DNA of 64,000 bases, taken from positions 16,117 through 80,116 of the forward strand of contig NZ_SWJZ01000014.1 in assembly GCF_005144475.1 (NCBI RefSeq). The letters are read 5' to 3'. Within the stretch, counting starts at the first letter, position 1. Every line of letters starts with the position of its first letter. This DNA is from Rhodobacter capsulatus (GTDB taxonomy: Bacteria > Pseudomonadota > Alphaproteobacteria > Rhodobacterales > Rhodobacteraceae). Positions 45,776-54,072 of this stretch are shown piece after piece. The position numbers and the translations under genes are program-made. The notes beneath the pieces were generated by a model. The model saw nothing but the letters and a program-made list of their open reading frames with translations. It was not told the DNA's origin and did not search any database.

Positions 45776-46450
45776 ATGACCAAGACCTCCACCCTCCTTC
45801 TCGCCTGCACCGGGCTTTTCGCGCTTTCCGCCTGCACCGAGCCCTACAGCCAGGGCTACAGCGGATCGTCGAGCGCCGATCCCAATGCCAACACCCGCGG
45901 CGGCGCGATCACCGGGGCGCTGATCGGCGGCGTTCTGGGCGCCACCAGCAACGGCGACGAACGGCTGGAAAAGGCCGCCGCCGGGGCGATCGTCGGCGGG
46001 CTGATCGGCGGCGCCATCGGCAACCAGCTGGACAAGCAGGCGCAAGAGCTGCGCCGCGATCTGGACACCAACGGCGTGTCCGTCGTGCGTCAGGGCGACC
46101 GCCTGATCGTGACGATGCCGCAAGACGTGCTGTTTGCCGTCGACAGCGCCGCCGTGCGCCCCGATCTGCAGCGCGATCTTTACACCCTGGCGGGCAGCCT
46201 GAACCGCTATCCCGACACCACCGTCGATGTCGTCGGCCACACCGATTCGGACGGCGACGCCGCCTATAACCAGCGCCTGTCGCAAGACCGCGCCAATTCG
46301 GTCTCGCGCCTTCTGATCGGCGCCGGGGTGCCCTCCTATCGCGTCGTCGCCTATGGCCGCGGCGAGGAACAGCCGGTGGCCTCGAACCTCAGCGCCGCGG
46401 GCAAGGCGCAAAACCGCCGCGTCGAATTCATCATCCGCCCGAACCGCTGA
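45776..46450 (+). CDS. OmpA-family lipoprotein with glycine zipper
   Basis: This 224-residue protein has a lipoprotein signal (lipobox LSAC, Cys20). Residues about 40-90 form a glycine zipper (GGAITGALIGGVLGATSNG and AGAIVGGLIGGAIGNQ), the type that embeds in membranes. The C-terminal OmpA domain (about 115-220) binds peptidoglycan through VDVVGHTDSDGDAAYN and LSQDRANSV with conserved Asp/Arg. It resembles YiaD. It links outer membrane and cell wall. The start follows AAGGGCAGATCC; an in-frame ATG upstream at 45704 lacks a signal sequence. Confidence 0.93.
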   Translation: MTKTSTLLLACTGLFALSACTEPYSQGYSGSSSADPNANTRGGAITGALIGGVLGATSNGDERLEKAAAGAIVGGLIGGAIGNQLDKQAQELRRDLDTNGVSVVRQGDRLIVTMPQDVLFAVDSAAVRPDLQRDLYTLAGSLNRYPDTTVDVVGHTDSDGDAAYNQRLSQDRANSVSRLLIGAGVPSYRVVAYGRGEEQPVASNLSAAGKAQNRRVEFIIRPNR

Positions 46451-46521
46451 GCCGGGCAAATGCGTCGGCAGGCCGGGCCCCGCGCCCGGCCTGTCCATTT
46501 CCCATTGCCCGTCTTTCCCAT

Positions 46522-46540
46522 TGGTCATAGTTTCTGACCA
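46522..46540. promoter_or_regulatory. Dyad before the FadR-type regulator, probable operator
   Basis: TGGTCA-N7-TGACCA is a perfect dyad 13 nt before the start codon of the FadR-type gene. TGGT...ACCA half-sites are the standard recognition sequence of FadR-subfamily GntR proteins such as PdhR, LldR and GlcC, although the spacing here is longer. Autoregulation is the likely role. Confidence 0.55.
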
Positions 46541-46552
46541 CGGGAGAGAGAC

Positions 46553-47326
46553 ATGCCATTCCAGAAGATCGAATCCGAGAAACTTGCCTCGGCCGTGGTG
46601 CGTCAGATCGAGAATCTGATCGTCGAGGGCGTGCTGCGCCCCGGCGAGCGGCTGCCATCGGAACGCGAATTGTCCGAACGCCTTGCGGTGTCGCGGCCGT
46701 CGCTGCGCGAGGCGGTGGCCGAGCTGCAGCAGGAGGGCCTGCTGACCACCCGCGCCGGATCGGGGATCTTCGTCGCCGAAGTGCTCGGCTCGGCGTTTTC
46801 GCCCGCGCTGATCCGGCTTTTCGCCCGCAACGATCAGGCGGTCTTCGACTATCTCGCCTTCCGGCGCGACCTTGAGGGAATGGCGGCGGAACGCGCGGCA
46901 AAGATGGGCTCGGACACCGATCTGAAGGTGATCGACGCGATCCTGACGCGGATGGAAACGGCGCATGGCAAGCGCAACCCGGCCGACGAGGCGGCGCTGG
47001 ATGCGCAATTCCACATGGCGATCGTCGAGGCGAGCCACAACATCATCATGCTGCACATGATGCGGGCGATGTTCGATCTTTTGTCCGAGGGCGTGTTCTA
47101 CAACCGCCAGATCATGTTCCGCAACCGCTCCACGCGCGAGGCGCTGCTGGACCAGCACCGGGCGATCAACGCGGCGATTCAGGCGCGCGACGGCGGGGCG
47201 GCGCGGACGGCGGTGGCGGCGCATATGGATTTCGTCGAACTGGCGCTGACCGAATTGCGCAAGGCCGAACGGCACGAGGCGCTGGCGCGGCTGCGGCTGC
47301 AACACCAAAGCGCGAAGACGGTCTGA
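46553..47326 (+). CDS. FadR-subfamily GntR transcriptional regulator (PdhR/LldR-like)
   Basis: This 257-residue regulator has a winged helix (about 5-75: ASAVVRQIENLIVEGVLRPG, RLPSERELSERLAVSRPSLREAV) and an FCD domain (about 95-240) with the metal-binding histidines likely in DAQFHMAIVEASHN and DQHRAINAAI. The combination matches the PdhR/LldR group that senses pyruvate, lactate or glycolate. No dehydrogenase or permease gene is adjacent, so its targets may lie elsewhere. The start follows GGAGAGAGAC. Confidence 0.9.
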   Translation: MPFQKIESEKLASAVVRQIENLIVEGVLRPGERLPSERELSERLAVSRPSLREAVAELQQEGLLTTRAGSGIFVAEVLGSAFSPALIRLFARNDQAVFDYLAFRRDLEGMAAERAAKMGSDTDLKVIDAILTRMETAHGKRNPADEAALDAQFHMAIVEASHNIIMLHMMRAMFDLLSEGVFYNRQIMFRNRSTREALLDQHRAINAAIQARDGGAARTAVAAHMDFVELALTELRKAERHEALARLRLQHQSAKTV

Positions 47327-47338
47327 CCCGGCCCCGGC

Positions 47339-47722
47339 TCAGTCCCGCGGCGGCGGCGGCAGGGCCGGATCGCGCAGGCATTTCGCCAGCGGCAGCGCCT
47401 TCAGCGTGTCGATGAACCAGACCTCGCCCTCGGCGGCGCGGCCGTAATCGCCCGCGGCACAGGCGCAGCCATAGCCGTAAGAGCCATTCGTCGCGACCCA
47501 GTCCGCGCCGAAGTCGGCATCCGACCAATCGAGGTTTTCCCAGCCGCCGACCTCCAGCGAGCCCTGCGAGGCGAACCACCAGTCCCCCTCGGCATCGGTC
47601 AGGTAGAAATTCCCCGGCGTCGGATTGACGAACCAGCCGCAGCGGGTTTCCGACCGGGCCTCGGCGAAAGCCGCCCCCGAGGTCAGCGCCAGCAGCCCCG
47701 CCAGCGTCAGGATCTTACGCAA
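47339..47722 (-). CDS. DUF4087 exported protein
   Basis: This 127-residue protein has a signal peptide (MRKILTLAGLLALTSGAAFA, cleavage after AFA) and the DUF4087 motif ETRCGWFVNPTPGNFYLTD, followed by aromatic-rich EGDWWFASQG and three to four cysteines (CGW, GCAC, C at the end) likely to form disulfides in the periplasm. The function is unknown. It overlaps the 3' end of fnrL by 8 nt and may be co-transcribed with it. Confidence 0.85.
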   Translation of the reverse strand: MRKILTLAGLLALTSGAAFAEARSETRCGWFVNPTPGNFYLTDAEGDWWFASQGSLEVGGWENLDWSDADFGADWVATNGSYGYGCACAAGDYGRAAEGEVWFIDTLKALPLAKCLRDPALPPPPRD

Positions 47723-48461
47723 TCAGACCTCCGTCATTGTCATCGCCCGCCTCGACCAGCAGCCGCTCCATGTCGGGCACCGTGACGTGACGTTTCCCCT
47801 CCAGCTCGATCACCCCGTCGCGTTTGAGCGCCGACATCTGCCGGCTGACGGTTTCGAGCGTGAGGCCCAGATAATCCGCCATCGCCTCGCGCGTCAGCGG
47901 CAGATCGAAGGTCAGACGGCCCCGCATCTTGCGGTGACGAATCGACGCATCGCGGCGCGCGACGATCGACAGAAGCGAGGCGATCTTCTCGCGCGCGGTC
48001 TTGCGACCGAGCAAAAGCATCCATTCACGCGCCGCATCAAGCTCGTCCAAAGTCATCTGCAACAACCGCTGCGCGATATGCGGCGTGCGCTCCATCATCT
48101 CTTCGAAGGGCTTGCGGCGGAAGCAGCACATCAGGATGTCGGTCGTCGCGGTGACGTTGTAAGCGGCGCGATCGCGGCCAGGTCTTCCAACAAAATCAGA
48201 GGGTAAGAGCAATCCCACCATCTGCGTGCGACCGTCTTCGAGGGTCTGGGTCAGGGTCGCGATCCCCGAGACGACCGAGGCGACGAAGTCCATCTTGTCG
48301 CCCGACCAGATCACCGTCTGACCCGCTTCGAAGCTCCGGTAATACTTCGCGCCCTCGAGTTCATCGAGTTCGGAACTCTCGCATCTGGCGCAGACGGCCC
48401 GATGCCTGATCGGGCAGTCTCCGCATTGTAGCGAGACCGGATGAGCGTCGTCGTGAGACAT
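47715..48461 (-). CDS. fnrL: FNR-type oxygen-sensing regulator FnrL
   Basis: This 248-residue regulator holds a 4Fe-4S cluster that is lost in oxygen. Candidate ligands are the N-terminal C13, C16, C24, C27 and an internal Cys at 112/113. A cAMP-receptor-like beta-barrel (about 35-130) leads to the C-terminal helix-turn-helix with the recognition helix LETVSRQMSALKRDG containing the E-SR pattern that reads TTGAT half-sites. In R. sphaeroides and R. capsulatus FnrL controls anaerobic and photosynthetic functions. An FNR box stands 9 nt upstream of its own start, indicating autoregulation. Confidence 0.94.
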   Translation of the reverse strand: MSHDDAHPVSLQCGDCPIRHRAVCARCESSELDELEGAKYYRSFEAGQTVIWSGDKMDFVASVVSGIATLTQTLEDGRTQMVGLLLPSDFVGRPGRDRAAYNVTATTDILMCCFRRKPFEEMMERTPHIAQRLLQMTLDELDAAREWMLLLGRKTAREKIASLLSIVARRDASIRHRKMRGRLTFDLPLTREAMADYLGLTLETVSRQMSALKRDGVIELEGKRHVTVPDMERLLVEAGDDNDGGLIA

Positions 48462-48469
48462 TGCCTTGC

Positions 48470-48483
48470 TTGATTTGGGTCAA
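48470..48483. promoter_or_regulatory. FNR box shared by fnrL and hemN
   Basis: TTGAT-TTGG-GTCAA matches the FNR consensus TTGAT-N4-ATCAA at nine of ten half-site positions. It lies in the 57-nt gap between the divergent fnrL and hemN-type genes. Its centre is about 42 nt upstream of the hemN start and 15 nt upstream of the fnrL start. The closeness to fnrL suggests repression of fnrL and activation of hemN. Confidence 0.9.
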
Positions 48484-48518
48484 TACTTTGTGCGCGTCGT
48501 GAAGGATACAATACGCCC

Positions 48519-49874
48519 ATGAAACATGAATCGCAACTCGCCCGGCTCGGCCTCTTCGACGCCAAGGTGCCCCGCTACACCAGCTACCCGACCGCACCCC
48601 ATTTTTCCAAGGATATCGGCCCCTCGCAGTTCATCGAGTGGATCGAGGCGATTCCGGCGGGGGCGTCGATCTCGCTTTACATGCACGTGCCCTTCTGTCG
48701 GCGGCTGTGCTGGTTCTGCGCCTGCCGCACCCAGGGCACGCAGACCGATGCGCCGGTGAAGACCTACGCCGAGACGCTGATCAAGGAGGTCGCGATGCTG
48801 AAATCGCACCTCGCGCCGGGCGTGAAACTGTCGCGCCTGCATTGGGGTGGCGGCACCGCGACGCTGCTGCCTGCGGAGTCGATGCGCAAGATCGCCGAAG
48901 CCGTGTTCGAAGCCGTGCCGCTGGGCGAGAAGGGCGAATTCTCGGTCGAGATCGACCCGAACGAGATCGACGACGAACGCATGGATGCGCTGGCGCAATC
49001 GGGGATGAACCGGGCCTCGGTCGGCATTCAGGATTTCGACCCCTTCATCCAGTCGGTGATCGGCCGCGAGCAGAGCTTCGAAGTGACGAAGATGGTCGTC
49101 GACATGATCCGCGACCGCGGCATCAACAGCCTGAACGCCGACATCCTCTACGGGCTGCCGCATCAGACGCCGCAGAAGATGACCGAAAGCGTCGAAAAGG
49201 TGCTGTCGCTGAAACCGGACCGGGTGGCGTTTTACGGCTACGCGCATGTGCCGTGGATGTCGCGCAGGCAATCGCTCATTCCGTCGGAAAACCTGCCGAC
49301 GCCGCCCGAGCGGCTGGAGCTGTTCCACCTCTCGCGCGAGCTCTTCACCAAGGCGGGCTATGACGTGATCGGCATCGACCACTTCGCGCTGCCGCATGAC
49401 GGGCTGGCCACCGCGCTGAAGGCGGGCAAGCTGCGCCGCAACTTCCAGGGCTACACCGACGATCAGGCCGAAGCCCTTGTGGGGCTGGGCGCCTCGTCGA
49501 TCTCGCGCTTCCCGCAGGGCTTTGCGCAGAACGAAAGCCCGACCGGCACCTATACGGCGGCGATCCGCGAGGGCAAGTTCTCGACCCACCGCGGTTTCGT
49601 GTTCTCGAAAGAAGACCTGATGCGCGGCCGTCTGATCGAGATGCTGATGTGCGACTTCAAGGCCGACAAGGCCGAGCTGGTCGACCAATGGGGCGCCGAT
49701 CCGGCGGGTCTCGATGCCGAATTCGCCGCCTGCGTCGCGAAATTCGAAGACATGGTGGTGGTGACCGACGCGGGGCTGGAAATCCCCGAGCACGGCCGCC
49801 CGCTGACGCGGATGATCGCGCGTCACTTCGATGCCTATGACCTCTCGAAAGCCGGGCACAGCTCGGCGATCTGA
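48519..49874 (+). CDS. hemN: Oxygen-independent coproporphyrinogen III oxidase (radical SAM)
   Basis: This 451-residue enzyme makes protoporphyrinogen IX for heme and bacteriochlorophyll when oxygen is low. The radical-SAM cysteines are C60-x3-C64-x2-C67 (HVPFCRRLCWFCACR), followed by LHWGGGTATLLP and the HemN-specific motif SVGIQDFDPFIQSVIGR. Length matches HemN. It is divergent from fnrL with a shared FNR box, the arrangement known from Rhodobacter (hemZ in older nomenclature). A terminator follows at 49905. Confidence 0.96.
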   Translation: MKHESQLARLGLFDAKVPRYTSYPTAPHFSKDIGPSQFIEWIEAIPAGASISLYMHVPFCRRLCWFCACRTQGTQTDAPVKTYAETLIKEVAMLKSHLAPGVKLSRLHWGGGTATLLPAESMRKIAEAVFEAVPLGEKGEFSVEIDPNEIDDERMDALAQSGMNRASVGIQDFDPFIQSVIGREQSFEVTKMVVDMIRDRGINSLNADILYGLPHQTPQKMTESVEKVLSLKPDRVAFYGYAHVPWMSRRQSLIPSENLPTPPERLELFHLSRELFTKAGYDVIGIDHFALPHDGLATALKAGKLRRNFQGYTDDQAEALVGLGASSISRFPQGFAQNESPTGTYTAAIREGKFSTHRGFVFSKEDLMRGRLIEMLMCDFKADKAELVDQWGADPAGLDAEFAACVAKFEDMVVVTDAGLEIPEHGRPLTRMIARHFDAYDLSKAGHSSAI

Positions 49875-49904
49875 GGGCGCTTCCATAACAAGGGAAGGGC
49901 AGAC

Positions 49905-49932
49905 TGGGCGCCGCAAGGCGCCCATTTCTTTT
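49905..49932 (+). terminator. Rho-independent terminator of hemN
   Basis: An 8-bp stem TGGGCGCC/GGCGCCCA with a GCAA tetraloop (49905-49924) is followed by TTTCTTTT. It lies 30 nt after the hemN stop. Confidence 0.92.
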
Positions 49933-50128
49933 CCCCCGCCGCTTCGGGCTGGCGTTTTGCCACGAAGGGCGTAAACTGGGCGAAACCAGCACAGGAGGGA
50001 TGTTTGTCGGATCTTGCGCGCCTCCGGGCCGGGGTTTGCCGGGCGGTCTGACCGCCGAAGCCTCGTGCCCCCTGAACGTCACCGGCGCCCTGGCGCCTGT
50101 CTTTCAGTGTCCTGCGAGGATCACCTTG

Positions 50129-51163
50129 ATGACCGACACTTTTTCGCTCGCCGATCTCGGCTGGGCGCCCGATTTCCTGCGCCAGCTCACGCTGGACGAA
50201 CTGTCTGCCCTCCTCCCCTGCCGCATCAGTGCGGTGCATCGCACCCGGATCGAGGCGCTTGGCCGCACCGGCCCGCTCAACCTGATGCTGCCACCCGCGC
50301 TTTGCACCGCCGACATCGCCGTCGGCGATTGGGCGCTGCACGACGGCGCCCGGCTGGTGCGCCTGCTGGACCGGCGCAGCACGCTGGCCCGCCGCGCCGC
50401 GGGCACCGGGGCGGACCGGCAGCTGATCGCCGCCAATGTCGACACGCTGTTCATCGTCACCTCCTGCAACGCCGATTTCAACCCGGCCCGGATCGAGCGC
50501 TATCTGGCGCTCGCCCGCGCCGCCGCGGTCGCCCCGGTGGTGGTGCTGACCAAGGCCGACATCCCCCCCGACCCCGCGGCCTGGCAGGACCGCGCCGCGG
50601 CGATCGACCGCCGCGTGCCGGTCATGCCGCTGGACGCCCGCGCCCCGGGCGATCGGCTGTCCGACTGGTGCCGCCCCGGCCAGACGGTGGCGCTGCTTGG
50701 CTCCTCGGGTGTCGGAAAGACCACGCTTGCCAATGCCTTGACCGGCGCGGTTCAGGCCACGGCGGCAATCCGCGAAGACGATGCGAAGGGCCGCCACACC
50801 ACCACCGGGCGGCATCTGCGCCGGCTCGCGCAGGGCGGCTGGCTGATCGACACGCCCGGCATGCGGGAATTGCGGCTCAGTGATGCGGGGGCGGGGATCG
50901 CCGCGACCTTCGACGATCTCGACGCGCTGGCGGGGCAGTGCCGCTTTGCCGATTGCAACCATCAGACCGAGCCGGGCTGCGCGGTGCAGGCGGCGATCGG
51001 CGCGGGAACCGTCGATCCGGCGCGGCTGGCGCGCTGGCAAAAGCTGCGCCGCGAGGATCGGATCAATTCCGAAACCCTGGCCGAGGCCCATGCCCGCGAC
51101 CGCGCCTTCGGCAAGAGGACCCGCGCAGCGCTGCGCGACAAATCCCGGCTGCGCGGCGACTGA
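50129..51163 (+). CDS. rsgA: Ribosome small-subunit-dependent GTPase RsgA
   Basis: This 344-residue circularly permuted GTPase matures the 30S subunit. An OB-like N-terminal domain is followed by the permuted GTPase motifs in order G4 VVLTKAD, G1 LLGSSGVGKTTLANAL, G3 IDTPGMREL, and a zinc-binding domain with CRFADCNHQTEPGCAV. The start MTDTFSLADLGW follows GAGGATCACC; a longer frame from 50000 is Pro/Gly-rich and not conserved. A convergent GC hairpin (51180-51200) lies after the stop. Confidence 0.94.
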   Translation: MTDTFSLADLGWAPDFLRQLTLDELSALLPCRISAVHRTRIEALGRTGPLNLMLPPALCTADIAVGDWALHDGARLVRLLDRRSTLARRAAGTGADRQLIAANVDTLFIVTSCNADFNPARIERYLALARAAAVAPVVVLTKADIPPDPAAWQDRAAAIDRRVPVMPLDARAPGDRLSDWCRPGQTVALLGSSGVGKTTLANALTGAVQATAAIREDDAKGRHTTTGRHLRRLAQGGWLIDTPGMRELRLSDAGAGIAATFDDLDALAGQCRFADCNHQTEPGCAVQAAIGAGTVDPARLARWQKLRREDRINSETLAEAHARDRAFGKRTRAALRDKSRLRGD

Positions 51164-51179
51164 CGTCGGTTCGGGGGCC

Positions 51180-51200
51180 GGTGGGGGCATCGCCCCCACC
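51180..51200. terminator. GC hairpin between convergent rsgA and glycosyltransferase genes
   Basis: A 9-bp stem GGTGGGGGC/GCCCCCACC with a 3-nt loop (51180-51200) lies in the 93-nt gap between two convergent genes. No T-run follows on either side, so it is a likely mRNA 3' end stabiliser or weak terminator. Confidence 0.4.
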
Positions 51201-51256
51201 GCGCCCGACGCGCGGCGGGCTTGCCCGCCCAAGGAGGGCGCAATCCCCCCCGGACG

Positions 51257-52483
51257 TCAGCTCAACGTGCCGCCCGCGGTTTCGACAAAGCGGATCAGCC
51301 GCGGCAGGCACTGGCTTTCCAGATCATATTTCGCCACCACCGAGGCCCGCGCCGCCTTGCGCATCTCAAGGTAAGCCTCGGGCCGCGCCAGCGCATCGAT
51401 CAGCGCCGCCGACCAGCCCTTGATGTCGAAGAACCCGACCAGCCGCCCGTTCACCCCGTCCTCGATCACCTCGCGCAGCGGCGCCGTGTCCGAGCCCACC
51501 ACCATCGCCCCCGCCGACATCGCCTCCATCAGCGACCAGCTGAGGACAAAGGGATAGGTCAGATAGGCATGAACCCGGCCGATCTGCATGATCGCGACGA
51601 AATCGGCATAGGGCACGCGGCCCAGAAAATGCACCCGGCTCAGATCGAGGCGATCCTTCACCTCGTCCAGGAACTTCTGCTTCCACGACCCCTCGGCGGG
51701 CGCCGCGCCATAGCTTTGCCCCTCCTCGCCGATGATCAGCACCTGCGCCGCGGGCCGCGCCGCCAGCACCTCGGGCAAGGCCCGCATGAAGGTGTGATAG
51801 CCGCGATAGGGCTCAAGCGAGCGGTTGATGAAGGTCACCACCTCGTCACCCGCGCAGAGCGTCAGGCCGGTGCCCGGCACGGTGTAGCGCGCCGCGGGGT
51901 TCGGCACCAGCCGCGCCGTGTTCACCCCGTCATGGCAGATGGTGATCTTGGCGCGCAGCTCGGGCGGGAAGGTCGAGGCCTGAAATTCCGTGGGCGAGAG
52001 CGCCGCATCCGCCTGCACGATCGACTGAATCAGATGCGCCGACCGCGCCGTGGTCGAGATCCGGCTTTCCAGCCCGGGCTTGGCGAATTCCGGGTCGAAA
52101 TCAGTATCCAGCCCGGTGGTTTTATACATCAGCTCGGCATAGACCAGCAGCTTCGCCTCGGGCCAGACCTCGCGCAGGAACAGCGTCTCGCCCCAGCCCG
52201 GATGGCCGAAGATCACGTCGGGCACATAATCATGGCTCATGCGCAACTGCCGCGCCGCAAGGGCCGCGCGCAGGCCGCGCTCGCTCACCTCGGCATACAT
52301 TTTCGTCAGCCGCGGCTCCAGCTTCACCTCGGCAGGCTTGCGGTATTTCACCACCTTCACCGGCGCGGCGCGGGTGTTGGTTTCCGTCGTCAGCGCCAGA
52401 ACCTCGTGGCCGCGCGCCGCCAGCGCCGGGGCAAGATGCGGAAACTGGCCGGGAAAATTCTGATGGACGAACAGGATCTTCAT
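51257..52483 (-). CDS. Glycosyltransferase family 4 protein
   Basis: This 408-residue protein has a GT-B fold: an N-terminal Gly/His segment MKILFVHQNFPGQFPHLAPA, and the C-terminal donor-binding motif SWSLMEAMSAGAMVVGSDTA with the EX7E-like Glu and GVNGRLVGFFD. The family transfers sugars from nucleotide-sugars to polysaccharides or lipids. The ATG overlaps the stop of the YejF-type gene, so it is last in the yej transcription unit on the minus strand, an unusual tail. Donor and acceptor unknown. Confidence 0.88.
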   Translation of the reverse strand: MKILFVHQNFPGQFPHLAPALAARGHEVLALTTETNTRAAPVKVVKYRKPAEVKLEPRLTKMYAEVSERGLRAALAARQLRMSHDYVPDVIFGHPGWGETLFLREVWPEAKLLVYAELMYKTTGLDTDFDPEFAKPGLESRISTTARSAHLIQSIVQADAALSPTEFQASTFPPELRAKITICHDGVNTARLVPNPAARYTVPGTGLTLCAGDEVVTFINRSLEPYRGYHTFMRALPEVLAARPAAQVLIIGEEGQSYGAAPAEGSWKQKFLDEVKDRLDLSRVHFLGRVPYADFVAIMQIGRVHAYLTYPFVLSWSLMEAMSAGAMVVGSDTAPLREVIEDGVNGRLVGFFDIKGWSAALIDALARPEAYLEMRKAARASVVAKYDLESQCLPRLIRFVETAGGTLS

Positions 52484-54072
52484 GCGGGTTTTCCCAAAGC
52501 CGCGGCGATCAGCGCGCGGGTATAGTCGGAAACGGGGCGTTCGAAAATCTGCGCCGCGGGACCGGCCTCGACCACATCGCCCTCCTTCATCACCATGATC
52601 TTGTGCGCCATCGCCCGCACCACGCGCAGATCATGGCTGATGAACAGATAAGCCAGCCCGTAACGGCGCTGCAGATCGCGCAGCAAATCGACGATCTGCA
52701 CCTGCACCGTCATGTCCAGCGCCGAGGTCGGCTCATCCAGCACGACGACGCGCGGCCGCAGGATCATCGCCCGGGCAATCGCGATGCGCTGGCGCTGCCC
52801 GCCGCTGAATTCATGCGGATAGCGCGCCATCGCGGCGGGATCGAGCCCGACCTCGGCCATGATCTCCGCCACCATCTCGCGCCGGTTGCGGCCCGGCTCG
52901 ACGCCATGCACCGTCAGCCCCTCGGCGATGATCTGCTCGATCGTCATGCGCGGGCTGAGACTGCCGAACGGGTCCTGAAACACGATCTGCATGTCGCGGC
53001 GCAAGGGCCGCAGCTGTTTCGCCTGCCAGCGCGAAATATCCTGCCCGGCAAAGCGGACCGGCCCCTCGCTTTCGATCAGCCGCATCAGGGCCAGCGCCAG
53101 CGTGGTTTTCCCCGAGCCGGATTCCCCCACGATGCCAAGGGTTTCCCCCGCCCGCACCGACAGGCTTGCGTCCTTCACCGCCTTCACATGGCCGATGGTG
53201 CGGCGCAACAGCCCGCGCTTGATCGGAAACCAGACCTTCAGCGCCTCGGCCTGCAAGAGCGGCTCGGCCCCTTCGGGCACGGGTTCCGCCCGGCCCACAG
53301 GTTCCGCCGCCAGAAGCTTCCTTGTGTAGGGATGCTGCGGATTGGCGAAAATCTCCTCGGTCCGGCCCTGTTCGACGATCTCGCCCCGGCGCATCACGCA
53401 GACCCGGTCGGCGATGCGCCGCACCACCCCCAGATCATGGCTGATGAACAGAAGGCTCATCCCCAGATCGCGTTTCAGTTCCGCCAGAAGCTCGAGGATC
53501 TGCGCCTGAATCGTCACATCCAGCGCCGTCGTGGGCTCATCCGCCACCAGCAGCTCCGGCCCGTTCGCCAGCGCCATCGCGATCATCACCCGCTGCCGCT
53601 GCCCGCCCGACAGCTGATGCGGCAGATCCCCCAGACGGCTTTCCGGGTTCGAAATGCCGACCCGGGTCAGCAACTCGACAATCCGCGCCCGCGCCGCGGC
53701 ACCGCTCAGCCCCTGATGCAGCGCCAGGCTTTCCGCAATCTGCTTTTCGATCGAATGCAACGGGTTGAGCGAGGTCATCGGCTCTTGAAAGATGAAGCTG
53801 ATGTCATTGCCGCGCACATCGCGCAGCGTGGGCTCATCCGCCCCCACCATCTCGCGACCCAGATAGCGGACCGAGCCCTGAACCCGCGCATTCGGCCCCA
53901 GAAGCGACACGGTCGACAGCGCCGTCACCGACTTGCCGGAACCGGATTCGCCCACCAGCGCCACGGTTTCGCCCTTCTCCACGGTGAAGCTGACGCCCTT
54001 GACGGCGGGCACCTCTCGGCCCTCCTGACGGAAGCTGACGCGCAGATTTTCGACGGTGAGAACGGGGGTCAT
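52480..54072 (-). CDS. yejF: Oligopeptide ABC transporter ATPase, fused dimer (YejF)
   Basis: This 530-residue protein contains two complete ATPase domains. The first has GESGSGKSV, LSGGQRQRVMIAMAL and LLVADEPTTALD; the second has GESGSGKTT, FSGGQRQRIAIARAM and VVLDEPTSALD. Each is followed by an oligopeptide-type C-terminal segment. This duplicated arrangement is that of YejF, which energises uptake of peptides (microcin C in E. coli). It overlaps yejE by 4 nt. Confidence 0.94.
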   Translation of the reverse strand: MTPVLTVENLRVSFRQEGREVPAVKGVSFTVEKGETVALVGESGSGKSVTALSTVSLLGPNARVQGSVRYLGREMVGADEPTLRDVRGNDISFIFQEPMTSLNPLHSIEKQIAESLALHQGLSGAAARARIVELLTRVGISNPESRLGDLPHQLSGGQRQRVMIAMALANGPELLVADEPTTALDVTIQAQILELLAELKRDLGMSLLFISHDLGVVRRIADRVCVMRRGEIVEQGRTEEIFANPQHPYTRKLLAAEPVGRAEPVPEGAEPLLQAEALKVWFPIKRGLLRRTIGHVKAVKDASLSVRAGETLGIVGESGSGKTTLALALMRLIESEGPVRFAGQDISRWQAKQLRPLRRDMQIVFQDPFGSLSPRMTIEQIIAEGLTVHGVEPGRNRREMVAEIMAEVGLDPAAMARYPHEFSGGQRQRIAIARAMILRPRVVVLDEPTSALDMTVQVQIVDLLRDLQRRYGLAYLFISHDLRVVRAMAHKIMVMKEGDVVEAGPAAQIFERPVSDYTRALIAAALGKPA

